Shown here: positions 53,040 through 62,518 of the stretch, in pieces
Position numbering within the stretch: the stretch's first letter is position 1
Layout of the letters: each line of letters starts with the position of its first letter
Origin: Pseudorhodobacter wandonensis
Lineage (GTDB): Bacteria; Pseudomonadota; Alphaproteobacteria; Rhodobacterales; Rhodobacteraceae
Direction of reading: 5' to 3'
Assembly: GCF_001202035.1 (NCBI RefSeq)
Contig: NZ_LGHT01000036.1
Span: 186,001-250,000 of the forward strand
DNA: 64,000 nt
Notes under the pieces: generated by a model
Database searches by the model: none
Seen by the model: the letters and a program-made list of their open reading frames with translations, nothing else
Told to the model about the DNA's origin: nothing
Made by a program: the position numbers and the translations under genes

Positions 53040-55892
53040 ATGGCCGAGCAGAAATTTATCGAAGTACGCGGCGCACGGGAACATAACCTGAAAGGCGTCG
53101 ATGTCGATATTCCGCGCGATCAGCTTGTGGTCATCACCGGCCTGTCCGGCTCGGGCAAATCCAGCCTTGCCTTTGATACAATCTATGCCGAGGGCCAGCG
53201 CCGTTATGTCGAAAGCCTGTCGGCCTATGCCCGCCAATTCCTTGATATGATGGGAAAACCCGATGTCGACCATATCTCGGGCCTGTCGCCCGCGATTTCG
53301 ATCGAGCAAAAAACCACCTCGAAAAACCCGCGTTCCACCGTGGGCACCGTGACCGAGATTTACGATTATCTGCGCCTGTTATTCGCCCGTACCGGCACCC
53401 CCTATAGCCCGACCACCGGCAAGCCGATCACCGCGCAGCAGGTGCAGGACATGGTTGATATCATCATGGCGATGGAGGATGGCACCCGCGCCTATCTGCT
53501 GGCCCCGATCATCCGCGACCGCAAAGGCGAATATAAGAAAGAGTTTCTGGAACTGCGCAAACAGGGGTTCCAGCGCGTCAAAGTCGATGGCCAGTTCTAT
53601 GAGCTGGAAGACGCCCCCACGCTGGATAAAAAATTCCGCCATGACATTGACGTGGTGGTTGACCGGATTGTGGTTAAGGAAGGCATTGAAACCCGCCTTG
53701 CCGACAGCCTGCGCACTGCCTTGAACCTTGCCGATGGCATCGCCATTCTGGAACTGGCAAACGAGGAGGCCACGCGCACCACGTTTTCCGAAAAATTCGC
53801 CTGTCCGGTTTCGGGCTTCACCATCCCCGAAATTGAACCCCGTCTGTTTTCCTTTAACGCCCCCTTTGGCGCTTGCCCCGTGTGCGATGGCTTGGGGGTT
53901 GAGCTGTTCTTTGACGAACGCCTCGTCGTGCCAGATCATAACCTGACACTGGCCCAAGGCGCGCTGGCCCCTTGGGCTAAATCGAAAAGCCCCTATTTCA
54001 TCCAAACCATTGATGCCATTGCCAAACATTACGAATTTGACAAAAAGGCCAAATGGAAAGACCTGCCCGAAAAGGCGCGTGAGGTGTTTCTGCGCGGCTC
54101 GGGCGAGGAAGAAATCAACTTCCGCTATGACGAAGGTGGCCGGATTTATCAGGTGTCCCGCGTGTTCGAAGGCGTCATTCCCAATATGGAGCGCCGCTTT
54201 CGCGAAACCGACAGCAACTGGGTGCGTGAGGAGTTCGAGCGTTACCAGAACAACCGCAACTGCGGCGCTTGCGGCGGTTTCCGCCTGCGACCTGAGGCCT
54301 TGGCCGTAAAAATCGCCGGCCTGCACGCGGGCCAAGTGGTGCAAATGTCGATCTCCGAGGCGCATGACTGGATTTCCGGCGTGCCTGCGCATCTGACCAA
54401 TCAGAAAAACGAAATTGCCCGCGCGATTTTGAAAGAAATCCGCGAACGGCTTGGGTTCTTGGTGAATGTTGGGCTGAATTACCTGTCGCTCTCGCGCAAT
54501 GCGGGCACGCTTTCGGGCGGCGAAAGCCAGCGTATCCGGTTGGCCAGCCAGATCGGTTCGGGCCTGACCGGCGTGCTTTACGTGCTGGATGAACCGTCAA
54601 TCGGGTTGCACCAACGCGACAATGACCGCCTTCTGACCACGCTGAAAAACCTGCGCGACCAAGGCAATTCGGTGCTAGTCGTCGAACATGACGAAGACGC
54701 AATTCGTGAGGCGGATTATGTTTTTGACATGGGGCCCGGCGCGGGTGTGCATGGCGGCACTGTAGTCTCGCATGGCACACCTGCGCAGGTGATGGCCGAC
54801 CCCGCCAGCCTGACAGGGCAGTATTTGCAAGGCACCCGCGCGATTGAAATTCCAAAGACCCGCCGCAAAGGCTCGGGCAAAAAGGTCACGGTGGTGGGCG
54901 CCACAGGCAACAACCTGCAAAACGTTACGGCTGATTTCCCTTTGGGTAAATTCGTCTGCGTCACAGGCGTTTCGGGAGGCGGCAAATCAACGCTGACCAT
55001 TGAAACCCTGTTCAAAACCGCCGCCACCCGCCTCAATGGTGCGCGCGAAACGCCTGCGCCTTGCGAAACCATCAAAGGCTTTGAACACCTTGATAAGGTT
55101 ATCGATATTGACCAACGCCCCATCGGTCGCACACCCCGTTCCAACCCCGCTACCTATACCGGCGCCTTTACCCCGATCCGTGACTGGTTTGCGGGTCTGC
55201 CCGAATCCAAGGCGCGCGGCTATGCGCCGGGGCGGTTCAGCTTTAACGTCAAAGGTGGGCGCTGTGAGGCCTGCCAAGGTGACGGCCTGATCAAGATTGA
55301 AATGCACTTTCTGCCCGATGTCTATGTGCAATGCGAAACCTGCAAAGGCAAACGCTACAACCGCGAGACATTGGAAATTAAGTTCAAAAACAATAGCATC
55401 GCAGATGTTCTTGATATGACGGTTGAAGATGCGCAAAGCTTTTTCCAAGCCGTGCCGAGCATCCGCGAAAAGATGGATGCGCTGGTGCGCGTGGGCCTTG
55501 GTTATATCAGCGTCGGCCAATCCGCGACCACCCTGTCAGGCGGCGAGGCGCAGCGCGTCAAACTGTCCAAAGAACTCGCCCGCCGCGCCACAGGTCGCAC
55601 GCTGTATATTCTCGATGAACCCACCACCGGCTTGCATTTCGAAGATGTGAAAAAGCTGCTCGAGGTGCTGCATGAACTCGTCGATCAAGGAAACACCGTG
55701 ATCGTGATCGAGCATAACCTCGATGTCGTTAAAACCGCCGATTGGGTCATCGACATCGGCCCCGAAGGCGGTGATGGCGGCGGCAAGATCGTCGCAACCG
55801 GCACCCCCGAACAGGTGGCCGAGGTCGAGGCCAGCCACACAGGCCGCTATCTGCGCGCAATGCTAAAGCCGCGCAAAGTGGCGGCCGAATAG
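53040..55892 (+). CDS. uvrA: Excinuclease ABC subunit A
   Basis: A 950-residue damage-recognition ATPase of nucleotide excision repair. Two ABC modules: first Walker [10 protein letters not shown] near the start, signature [11 protein letters not shown], second Walker [11 protein letters not shown], second signature [11 protein letters not shown]. Zinc modules: CPVCDGLG with the linked NCGACGGF region, and CEACQGDG with CETCKGKR in the C-terminal half. The ATG at 53040 ([15 protein letters not shown]) is the standard start; an upstream TTG is in frame. LexA box at 52960-52974 indicates SOS induction. Confidence 0.98.
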   Translation: MAEQKFIEVRGAREHNLKGVDVDIPRDQLVVITGLSGSGKSSLAFDTIYAEGQRRYVESLSAYARQFLDMMGKPDVDHISGLSPAISIEQKTTSKNPRSTVGTVTEIYDYLRLLFARTGTPYSPTTGKPITAQQVQDMVDIIMAMEDGTRAYLLAPIIRDRKGEYKKEFLELRKQGFQRVKVDGQFYELEDAPTLDKKFRHDIDVVVDRIVVKEGIETRLADSLRTALNLADGIAILELANEEATRTTFSEKFACPVSGFTIPEIEPRLFSFNAPFGACPVCDGLGVELFFDERLVVPDHNLTLAQGALAPWAKSKSPYFIQTIDAIAKHYEFDKKAKWKDLPEKAREVFLRGSGEEEINFRYDEGGRIYQVSRVFEGVIPNMERRFRETDSNWVREEFERYQNNRNCGACGGFRLRPEALAVKIAGLHAGQVVQMSISEAHDWISGVPAHLTNQKNEIARAILKEIRERLGFLVNVGLNYLSLSRNAGTLSGGESQRIRLASQIGSGLTGVLYVLDEPSIGLHQRDNDRLLTTLKNLRDQGNSVLVVEHDEDAIREADYVFDMGPGAGVHGGTVVSHGTPAQVMADPASLTGQYLQGTRAIEIPKTRRKGSGKKVTVVGATGNNLQNVTADFPLGKFVCVTGVSGGGKSTLTIETLFKTAATRLNGARETPAPCETIKGFEHLDKVIDIDQRPIGRTPRSNPATYTGAFTPIRDWFAGLPESKARGYAPGRFSFNVKGGRCEACQGDGLIKIEMHFLPDVYVQCETCKGKRYNRETLEIKFKNNSIADVLDMTVEDAQSFFQAVPSIREKMDALVRVGLGYISVGQSATTLSGGEAQRVKLSKELARRATGRTLYILDEPTTGLHFEDVKKLLEVLHELVDQGNTVIVIEHNLDVVKTADWVIDIGPEGGDGGGKIVATGTPEQVAEVEASHTGRYLRAMLKPRKVAAE

Positions 55893-55904
55893 CCAAAGGC
55901 CAAG

Positions 55905-55926
55905 GCCCGACCAACCCGTCGGGCCG
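55905..55926. terminator. Bidirectional terminator between uvrA and DUF2892
   Basis: GGCCCGAC (55905-55912) pairs perfectly with GTCGGGCC (55919-55926) with a six-base loop, 12 bases beyond the uvrA stop and before the convergent small gene. Confidence 0.75.
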
Positions 55927-55941
55927 CTGCTTGTGCCAGCT

Positions 55942-56151
55942 TTACCCTTTTTTCATCGGGCAGCTTGAAAACCCAAAGACTGAATAGAGCGGGCAGGTTT
56001 TCATCAGACCTGTAAACAACGCGATCAAGCCCAGCACCACCAGAACCCAGCGATAGCCAAACCCCGGCATCAGGAAAAACGCAGCCAGCAAAGCCACACC
56101 AATTGCGATACGGACGACGCGGTCAATCCCGCCAACATTTGTTCCAAACAT
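55942..56151 (-). CDS. DUF2892 small membrane protein (YgaP-like transmembrane domain)
   Basis: A 69-residue protein with two hydrophobic spans: MFGTNVGGIDRVVRIAIGVA (start) then IALLAAFFLMPG and VLVVLGLIALFTGLMKTCPL. The order N-terminal basic/hydrophobic pair followed by CPLYSVFGFSSCP matches DUF2892, which often rides with rhodanese-type sulfurtransferases or sulfide metabolism. The two cysteines at the end are part of the family pattern. No rhodanese is adjacent. Single gene read leftwards. Confidence 0.88.
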   Translation of the reverse strand: MFGTNVGGIDRVVRIAIGVALLAAFFLMPGFGYRWVLVVLGLIALFTGLMKTCPLYSVFGFSSCPMKKG

Positions 56152-56234
56152 GTCATTCTCCTAGCGAAAGGGGCGGTTGCCCATCCGCTAAGTATAAGAC
56201 ATATTCCGATATTTGAAATTGATCTGTATCAGCC

Positions 56235-57110
56235 TTATGCCTCGCGATGGCGCTTTTCAAACCTCGGCAGCATGGCGCTAAAATCGCGGCCCTTGCCGTC
56301 TTCAACCTCGACAAACCGCGCGTATAGCGCCGCCGCCAACTGCCCCATCGGCGTATCGGCATCGGCCGCCTCGGCCGCTTGCTGCGACAGGCGCAAATCC
56401 TTTAACATCAGTTCCGCAGCAAAGCCTGGCGCATAGCCGTTGTCAGCCGGGCTTTTGGGGCCGATTCCGGGGGCAGGGCAATAGGCGTTCATCGTCCAGG
56501 AATAGCCCGACGAAGTGCTGACCACATCAAACATCTTTTGCCGGTCCAGCCCCAATTTATCTGCCAAAGCAAAGGCTTCGCAGGTGGCAATCATCGTCAC
56601 GCCCAAAATCATGTTGTTGCAGATCTTGGCCGATTGTCCGGCCCCCGCCGCGCCACAATGCACCGCCTTTTGGCCCATGATGTCAAACAGCGGGCGCACA
56701 GTGGCAAAGGCCGCATCCGGCCCACCCACCATGAACGTCAGCGTGCCCGCCGTGGCCCCGCCAACACCACCCGAAACCGGCGCATCCAGCGCAGCCAATC
56801 CCAAAGCTTCGGCCTGCTCGGCCACCGCGCGCGCACTATCCACATCGACGGTCGAACAATCACACAGTACTGAACCCGCCGCCATCGCTGGCAGCACCTC
56901 GGCCGCCACGCTGCGCAAAATCGCCCCGTTCGGCAGCATGGTAATCACCACCTCGGCCCCGTGTGCCGCCTCAGCCGCCGAGGCCACTGTTGTCACGCCC
57001 GCAGGCATTGGCGCCGTCAGGTCATATCCCGCAACAGCATGCCCGGCCGCTGCCAGATTGGCCGCCATCGGCCCCCCCATATTGCCCAGCCCGATAAATC
57101 CGATCTTCAT
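56235..57110 (-). CDS. mmsB: 3-hydroxyisobutyrate dehydrogenase
   Basis: A 291-residue NAD-dependent dehydrogenase oxidising 3-hydroxyisobutyrate to methylmalonate semialdehyde in valine breakdown. GLGNMGGPMAANLAAAGH is the Rossmann turn; DAPVSGGVGGATAGTLTFMVG is the substrate-loop motif; the catalytic Lys lies in GAGQSAKICNNM. Start at 57110 overlaps the previous stop by four bases. Last gene in the four-gene valine set. Confidence 0.95.
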   Translation of the reverse strand: MKIGFIGLGNMGGPMAANLAAAGHAVAGYDLTAPMPAGVTTVASAAEAAHGAEVVITMLPNGAILRSVAAEVLPAMAAGSVLCDCSTVDVDSARAVAEQAEALGLAALDAPVSGGVGGATAGTLTFMVGGPDAAFATVRPLFDIMGQKAVHCGAAGAGQSAKICNNMILGVTMIATCEAFALADKLGLDRQKMFDVVSTSSGYSWTMNAYCPAPGIGPKSPADNGYAPGFAAELMLKDLRLSQQAAEAADADTPMGQLAAALYARFVEVEDGKGRDFSAMLPRFEKRHREA

Positions 57111-58147
57111 GCCTCATCCTCCACTGTCCAGGCCTGCGCCCCCAATGGCGCCAACATCGCCGCAACTGCCGCAGCGCTGACGCTTTCGATACTGTCATGC
57201 AACCATTTCGGTTGCCGGTCCTTGTCAATCACAGCCGCCCGAATACCTTCCAGAAAATCGCCCCATTCCTGCGCCCGATGGGTGAACCGGTACTCCAATT
57301 CCAGCGCGCGGGGCAGGGTAGGGTTGTCACCCAAGCGGTGCTGCATCTCAATCGCCGCACAGGCCGCCAGCGGCGATACCCGCCCCAACACCCGCAGCGC
57401 CGCCTGCGCAAAATCGCTGTTGTCATTGCGCAAAGACCTGACAATATCGCCCAAAGTCTCGCCGCCGAAATGCGCATCAATCTGCGCCTGTTGCTGCGCC
57501 AAAACGCCTGCGGGCGGCGTGACGGCAAACCGCTCCAGCGCGGCCACGCCTTCGGTTCGCAAGGCTACAATCATCGCAGGCCACACCGCCTCGGGCACAA
57601 ACGCATCGGCAAAGCCCGCATAAATCGCATCTGCAGCCCCCATCCGCATACCGGTGCTGCCCAGATACTCGCCCAGCCGCCCCGGCCCCAGTGCCAGCAG
57701 CCAGGACCCGCCAACATCCGGCACCAATCCAATCCCGCATTCCGGCATCGCAATCTGGCTGCTTTCCCCAACAATCCGGTGACTCGCATGGCATCCCACA
57801 CCCACACCGCCGCCCATGGTGAACCCCTGCATCAGGCTGACCACCGGTTTGGGGTAACCCGCAATCCGCAGGTTCATCCGGTATTCCTTGCGCCAGAAAT
57901 CCTGCCCATGGGCAAAATTCCCGGCCTTTCCCTCGGCATAAAGCCGGGCAATATCGCCCCCCGCACAAAAGGCGCGCTCGCCCGCCGCATCGATGACCAC
58001 CAGATCGACAGCCTCATCCGCGGCCCATGCCACCAGCGCCGCATCCAGCGCCACGCACATCGGCTCGCTCAGCGCATTCAGCGCCTCGGGCCGGTTCAAC
58101 GTCACTCGCCCACAGCGCCCCTCAACCCGGATCAAAATATCGCTCAT
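57107..58147 (-). CDS. 3-hydroxyisobutyryl-CoA hydrolase (enoyl-CoA hydratase superfamily)
   Basis: A 346-residue crotonase-fold enzyme, longer than ordinary enoyl-CoA hydratases (about 260) because of the C-terminal domain typical of HIBCH. Oxyanion-hole segments: ERAFCAGGDIARL and MQGFTMGGGVGVGCHAS; catalytic acidic residues in MPECGIGLVPDVGGS. It frees 3-hydroxyisobutyrate from its CoA ester, giving the substrate of MmsB. Overlaps acyl-CoA dehydrogenase stop and mmsB start by four bases each, so it is tightly coupled. Confidence 0.92.
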   Translation of the reverse strand: MSDILIRVEGRCGRVTLNRPEALNALSEPMCVALDAALVAWAADEAVDLVVIDAAGERAFCAGGDIARLYAEGKAGNFAHGQDFWRKEYRMNLRIAGYPKPVVSLMQGFTMGGGVGVGCHASHRIVGESSQIAMPECGIGLVPDVGGSWLLALGPGRLGEYLGSTGMRMGAADAIYAGFADAFVPEAVWPAMIVALRTEGVAALERFAVTPPAGVLAQQQAQIDAHFGGETLGDIVRSLRNDNSDFAQAALRVLGRVSPLAACAAIEMQHRLGDNPTLPRALELEYRFTHRAQEWGDFLEGIRAAVIDKDRQPKWLHDSIESVSAAAVAAMLAPLGAQAWTVEDEA

Positions 58148-59274
58148 CTGGCGGCCAACATCTGGCGGGCAATAATCACACGCATAATCTCATTCGTGCC
58201 TTCCAAAATCTGATGCACACGCAAGTCGCGCACGATTTTCTCAATCCCGTAATCGGCCAAATAGCCATAGCCGCCATGCATCTGCAAACAACCATTGGCA
58301 ACGTCAAAACACACATCGGTCACGTAAAGCTTTGCCATCGCACAAAATTTCGTGGCCTCAGCCGACTTTGCATCCAGCAACGCCGCCGCATGGCGCAAAA
58401 ATACCCGTGCGGTTTGCAGCTTTACTTCCATATCGGCCAGCCGAAACTGCAAGGCCTGAAACCGGTCGATCGTCTGGCCAAAAGCCTGCCGCTCGCCCAT
58501 ATAGGCCAGCGTTGCATCCAGCGCCGCCTGCGCCCCGCCCAAAGCACAGGCCGCAATGTTCAATCGCCCACCGTCCAATCCCGCCATCGCATAGGCAAAA
58601 CCGCGACCTTCTTCGCCCAAAAGGTTCGCATGCGGCACCACACAGCCATCCATCTGCACCGCACGGGTCGGCTGCGACCGCCAGCCCATCTTGTCTTCAA
58701 GCCCGCCAAAGGAAAGCCCCGCGGTGCCATCCTCGACAATCACCGCCGAAATCGCATCGCCCATGCGGCACATCACGATATAGGCATCCGAATAGCCGCC
58801 CCCCGAGATGAACGCCTTGCTGCCCGTCAGTGCAAACCCGTCATCGCCGCGCACAGCCCGCGTTTTCAATGCCGCCGCATCCGACCCCGATCCGGGCTCG
58901 GTCAAACAATAGGAAAAAATCGTCTCCATCGTGCAAACACTCGGCAACCACCGCGCCTTGGCTTGCGCATCGCCAAAGTGGTCAATCATCCCGCCGCACA
59001 TGTTATGGATCGATAGAAACGCCGCCACCGAAGGGCAGGCCATGGCCAGTGCCTCAAACACCAACACCCCGTCAAGCCGCGATAGGCCTGATCCGCCATG
59101 CTCTTCCGACACATAGATCCCGCCCAAGCCCAAAGCCGCAACTTCGGGCCAAAGGCTTTTGGGTATCTCGCCGGCCTGTTCCCAAGCCCGCGCAAAAGGC
59201 GCGATCTTCTCGGCCCCGAACCCTTGGGCCATCTCGAAAATGGCCCGCTGTTCCTCGCTCAAAAAAACACTCAA
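58144..59274 (-). CDS. Acyl-CoA dehydrogenase, probably isobutyryl-CoA
   Basis: A 376-residue flavoprotein of the ACAD family. Signatures: YCLTEPGSGSDAAALKT (flavin loop), QAFGQTIDRFQALQFRLADM, and the catalytic region LEGTNEIMRVIIARQ with the base glutamate. Its neighbours (HIBCH, MmsB, MmsA) fix it to valine catabolism, so isobutyryl-CoA is the likely substrate. The start is TTG at 59274 (MSVFLSEEQRAIF), preceded by GAGGGGCAGG; the shorter alternative TTG starts seven codons later. 99 bp of non-coding sequence with a terminator-like element separate it from mmsA. Confidence 0.9.
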   Translation of the reverse strand: MSVFLSEEQRAIFEMAQGFGAEKIAPFARAWEQAGEIPKSLWPEVAALGLGGIYVSEEHGGSGLSRLDGVLVFEALAMACPSVAAFLSIHNMCGGMIDHFGDAQAKARWLPSVCTMETIFSYCLTEPGSGSDAAALKTRAVRGDDGFALTGSKAFISGGGYSDAYIVMCRMGDAISAVIVEDGTAGLSFGGLEDKMGWRSQPTRAVQMDGCVVPHANLLGEEGRGFAYAMAGLDGGRLNIAACALGGAQAALDATLAYMGERQAFGQTIDRFQALQFRLADMEVKLQTARVFLRHAAALLDAKSAEATKFCAMAKLYVTDVCFDVANGCLQMHGGYGYLADYGIEKIVRDLRVHQILEGTNEIMRVIIARQMLAAR

Positions 59275-59297
59275 AACCTGCCCCTCATCATCTATCT

Positions 59298-59358
59298 ATA
59301 AATATCCACAGGGGGGTGAATTGGCCATCAGGCCAAGAGGGGGGCGCGTGCGCCCCCC
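59298..59358. repeat. Dispersed intergenic element: ATAAATATCC box plus GC hairpins, copy 2
   Basis: ATAAATATCCACAGGGGGG (59298-59316), then a hairpin TTGGCC/GGCCAA (59321-59336) and a strong one GGGGGGCGC/GCGCCCCCC (59339-59358). The opening word matches copy 1 at 32925-32943 with one deletion. It sits between mmsA and acyl-CoA dehydrogenase, both read leftwards, and would be the terminator of mmsA. Confidence 0.7.
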
Positions 59359-59373
59359 TAGCTGCCGTTCAAC

Positions 59374-60873
59374 TTAATCCATCGCCTTAAAGTTAAACTC
59401 GCCACCTTCTTTAATCCCCGATGGCCAACGCGAGGTCACCGTCTTGGTCCGGGTATAGAACCGGAAGGCATCCGGCCCGTGCTGGTTCAAATCGCCAAAG
59501 CCCGACTTTTTCCAACCACCAAAGGTATGATAGGCCAGCGGCACCGGAATAGGCACGTTGATGCCCACCATCCCCACATTGATCCGCGCCGCGAAATCGC
59601 GTGCCGTATCGCCGTCACGGGTGAAAATCGCAGTACCATTGCCATATTCATGGTCCATGGCATAGCCAATCGCCTCTTCATAGGTCTTGGCCCGCACGGT
59701 CGACAAAACCGGACCAAAGATCTCTTTCTTATAGATGTCCATATCCGTGGTCACATGGTCAAACAGATGCGGCCCAACGAAATAGCCGTCCTCATACCCT
59801 TGCAGGCTAAAGCCACGCCCATCAACCACCAGTTTCGCACCCTGCGCGACACCAGATTCGACCAGCTTCAAGATGTTCGCCTTGGCCGCCGCTGTAACAA
59901 CCGGCCCATAGTCAATGTCATTGCCCGCCGTATAGGGGCCAACCTTCAGCTTCTCGATCCGCGGGATCAGCTTTTCGATCAACGCATCGGCCGTTGCTTC
60001 ACCCACAGGCACTGCAACCGAAATCGCCATGCAACGCTCGCCCGCCGCACCGTAACCCGCACCAATCAGCGCATCCGCTGCTTGGTCCAGATCGGCATCC
60101 GGCATAATGATCATGTGGTTTTTCGCACCGCCAAAGCACTGCACCCGCTTGCCGTTCGAACAGCCACGGCCATAGATATATTCGGCAATCGGGGTCGAGC
60201 CAACAAAGCCGATCGCTTGAACAACCTCGTTGTCCAAAATCGCATCCACCGATTCCTTATCGCCGTTGATCACCTGCAACACGCCATCCGGCAGGCCCGC
60301 TTCTTTGAACAACTCGGCCAGCATCAACGGCACCGAGGGGTCACGCTCGGATGGCTTCAAAATAAAGGCGTTACCACAGGCCAGCGCCGGGCCCATTTTC
60401 CACAGCGGAATCATCGCCGGAAAGTTAAAGGGTGTAATGCCCGCTGCGACGCCCAAAGGCTGACGCATCGAATACATGTCAATGCCGGGGCCGGCTGCAT
60501 CTGTAAACTCGCCCTTCAGCATTTGGGCGGCGTTGATGCAATACTCAATTACCTCCAGCCCGCGCTGCACATCGCCCTTGGCATCGGGAATGGTCTTGCC
60601 ATGCTCACGCGACAGCGCCTCGGCCAGCTTGTCCATATCGCGGTTGATCAGACCAACCATCGCCATCATCACGCGGCCACGCTTTTGCGGGTTGGTTGCA
60701 GCCCATGCCACTTGCGCCTTGGCAGCGTCATTCACCGCCGCATCCAGCTCGGCTTTGGATGCCAGCGGCACGCGTGCCTGCACTTCACCTGTTGCCGGGT
60801 TCATCACATCGGCAAACCGTCCCGATGTGCCTTTGACGTGCTTGCCGTTAATCCAGTGGGTAAGTTCCTGCAT
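59374..60873 (-). CDS. mmsA: Methylmalonate-semialdehyde dehydrogenase (CoA-acylating)
   Basis: A 499-residue aldehyde dehydrogenase converting methylmalonate semialdehyde to propionyl-CoA with loss of CO2 in valine (and pyrimidine) catabolism. ITPFNFPAMIPLWKMGPALA and FVGSTPIAEYIYGRG are cofactor-site motifs; the catalytic Cys is in GAAGERCMAIS. The start at 60873 (MQELTHWINGKHV) is the family N-terminus; a longer frame reaches 60957. Divergent from a LysR-type gene with palindromic operators in the 114-bp gap. Confidence 0.96.
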   Translation of the reverse strand: MQELTHWINGKHVKGTSGRFADVMNPATGEVQARVPLASKAELDAAVNDAAKAQVAWAATNPQKRGRVMMAMVGLINRDMDKLAEALSREHGKTIPDAKGDVQRGLEVIEYCINAAQMLKGEFTDAAGPGIDMYSMRQPLGVAAGITPFNFPAMIPLWKMGPALACGNAFILKPSERDPSVPLMLAELFKEAGLPDGVLQVINGDKESVDAILDNEVVQAIGFVGSTPIAEYIYGRGCSNGKRVQCFGGAKNHMIIMPDADLDQAADALIGAGYGAAGERCMAISVAVPVGEATADALIEKLIPRIEKLKVGPYTAGNDIDYGPVVTAAAKANILKLVESGVAQGAKLVVDGRGFSLQGYEDGYFVGPHLFDHVTTDMDIYKKEIFGPVLSTVRAKTYEEAIGYAMDHEYGNGTAIFTRDGDTARDFAARINVGMVGINVPIPVPLAYHTFGGWKKSGFGDLNQHGPDAFRFYTRTKTVTSRWPSGIKEGGEFNFKAMD

Positions 60874-60911
60874 GGCATCCTCCTGATATGAATTTGCCCT
60901 ACAGTAGCCTT

Positions 60912-60968
60912 GCAAATTTGCCCGATAAAGGGGCAATATTCCAAAAGGGTTTTGCAAAAATGCAAAAC
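60912..60968. promoter_or_regulatory. Palindromic operator cluster in the mmsA/lysR gap
   Basis: Three inverted repeats: GCAAATTTGC (60912-60921), TTGCCC/GGGCAA (60918-60923 and 60931-60936), and the perfect GTTTTGCA-AAAA-TGCAAAAC (60949-60968). LysR-type regulators bind T-N11-A dyads in such divergent gaps; the repeats are seen, the binding is inferred. Confidence 0.6.
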
Positions 60969-60987
60969 CGTGAAATGGGGGCCGGCG

Positions 60988-61890
60988 ATGGATTGGGATG
61001 ACTTGCGCATATTTCTGGCCGTCGCACGCGCCGAAAGCCTGTCACGCGCCGGCAAATCCTTGCGCATCGACCCCGCGACCGTGGGCCGCCGCATCGCAAG
61101 ACTTGAAACCACATTGTCCGCACGCCTGTTCACCAAAACCCCGCAAGGCTATGCCCTGACCGAACACGGCCACCGCCTGATGGACCCGGCACGCGCCGCC
61201 GAAACCGCCTTTGCAACGGCGCAGGACAGCCTGCATGCCGGTACCGAGGGGCTGACCGGCCAAATCCGAATCGGTGCACCCGACGGCAGCGCAAACTACC
61301 TGCTACCTCAAGTCCTCACCCAGATCAGCGCCGAAAATCCGGGGCTGGAAATCCAGCTTGTGGCCCTGCCGCGCGTGTTCAACCTGTCCAAACGCGAGGC
61401 CGATATGGCCATCGCCGTCTCGCGCCCCGAAACCGGCCGCCTGACCGTGCAAAAGCTAAGCGACTACCAGCTCCACCTCGCGGCCTCACGCAGCTATTTG
61501 GCGCAAAATCCGCCCATTACCTGCCGCGATGACCTAAAGGCGCATCGCATCATCGGCTATATCCCCGATATGATCTTTGACAAAGAGCTGGATTATCTTG
61601 GTGAATTCGGCACCACCGCGCCTGAGATTTCGTCCAATTCCGTCTCGGTCCAAACGCAGTTGATGCGGGCGGGGGCAGGGGTCGGCATGGTCCATGATTT
61701 CGTTCTGCCCTTTGCCCCCGAACTGGTGCGCGTCTTGCCCGAAACCGTGGCACTGACCCGCAGCTTTTGGCTGGTCCGTCACGCCGATGACGCGCAGATC
61801 GAGCGCCTGAACCGGTTTGCCGCCCTGCTGACCCAAGGCCTGCGCCGCGAATTGCAGCGCCTTGAGGCCCTAAGTCTAACGGCAGCCTAA
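60988..61890 (+). CDS. LysR-type transcriptional regulator
   Basis: A 300-residue LysR regulator. HTH in residues about 2-62 (MDWDDLRIFLAVARAESLSR, RIDPATVGRRIARLETTLSA), effector-binding domain after (GLTGQIRIGAPDGSANYLLP). ATG at 60988 has GGGGGCC upstream; the frame is open to 60910. It is divergent from mmsA and is the obvious regulator of the valine genes; the effector may be a valine intermediate. The effector domain resembles the group with a single C-terminal half, so exact ligand unknown. Confidence 0.93.
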   Translation: MDWDDLRIFLAVARAESLSRAGKSLRIDPATVGRRIARLETTLSARLFTKTPQGYALTEHGHRLMDPARAAETAFATAQDSLHAGTEGLTGQIRIGAPDGSANYLLPQVLTQISAENPGLEIQLVALPRVFNLSKREADMAIAVSRPETGRLTVQKLSDYQLHLAASRSYLAQNPPITCRDDLKAHRIIGYIPDMIFDKELDYLGEFGTTAPEISSNSVSVQTQLMRAGAGVGMVHDFVLPFAPELVRVLPETVALTRSFWLVRHADDAQIERLNRFAALLTQGLRRELQRLEALSLTAA

Positions 61891-61956
61891 CACAAAGACT
61901 TGACAGACAGCCCTTCGCAAGACGACCCTGAAACTATTGGTCAAATGGAGGTACCT

Positions 61957-62391
61957 ATGCTGGTTCAACAAATTCTGACATCAAAACCTGTTGGCGAAGT
62001 GTTCACACTTGCCCCCGGTGCCACGCTGAGTGAGGCCGCCGCTTTGTTGTCCGAAAAGCGGATCGGCGCGATTATCGTCTCAAAAGATGGCAAACACCCT
62101 GCAGGCATCCTGTCCGAGCGCGACATCGTGCGCGAACTCGGCAAACGCGGCGTTGCCTGCATGGCCGATAGTGTTGACAAAGTCATGACCGCCAAGCTGG
62201 TCGGCTGCGGCAAAGCCGACAGCGCCGATGACGTCATGCAAAAAATGACGGACGGCCGGTTTCGCCACATGCCGGTCATGGATGGCGATGAAATGATCGG
62301 CCTCATCTCAATCGGCGATGTGGTCAAAGCGCGGCTGTCCGAGCTGGCAATGGAAAAAGACGCGCTGGAAGGCATGATCAAAGGGTTCTGA
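61957..62391 (+). CDS. Paired CBS-domain protein
   Basis: A 144-residue protein of two CBS repeats (about 5-60 and 72-130): LVQQILTSKPVGEVFTLAPG and KVMTAKLVGCGKADSADDVM. CBS pairs bind adenine nucleotides and sense energy state. ATG at 61957 has GGAGG eight bases upstream; an in-frame upstream start at 61900 has none. Stand-alone CBS pair, common in alphaproteobacteria; partner unknown. Between the LysR gene and coaD, all rightwards. Confidence 0.93.
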   Translation: MLVQQILTSKPVGEVFTLAPGATLSEAAALLSEKRIGAIIVSKDGKHPAGILSERDIVRELGKRGVACMADSVDKVMTAKLVGCGKADSADDVMQKMTDGRFRHMPVMDGDEMIGLISIGDVVKARLSELAMEKDALEGMIKGF

Positions 62392-62518
62392 CCACCTGCG
62401 GGTTTTCGCCGAAACCTTAGAAATTTCGGCGAAAATTCGGGGCGCGCGGATTCCCGCAATAGGGCTTGCATTCCGCCGCGCAATAATGTTGCGTGTTTGT
62501 GCAATTATAGGAGCAGCC

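Noticed and set aside
57197-58213. A 338-codon open frame on the plus strand opposite the 3-hydroxyisobutyryl-CoA hydrolase gene
   Set aside because: Antisense shadow; the crotonase-fold motifs lie on the minus strand with four-base overlaps to both neighbours.
59479-60891. A 470-codon open frame on the plus strand opposite mmsA
   Set aside because: Antisense shadow of a certain aldehyde dehydrogenase gene; translated product is His/Arg-rich without motifs.
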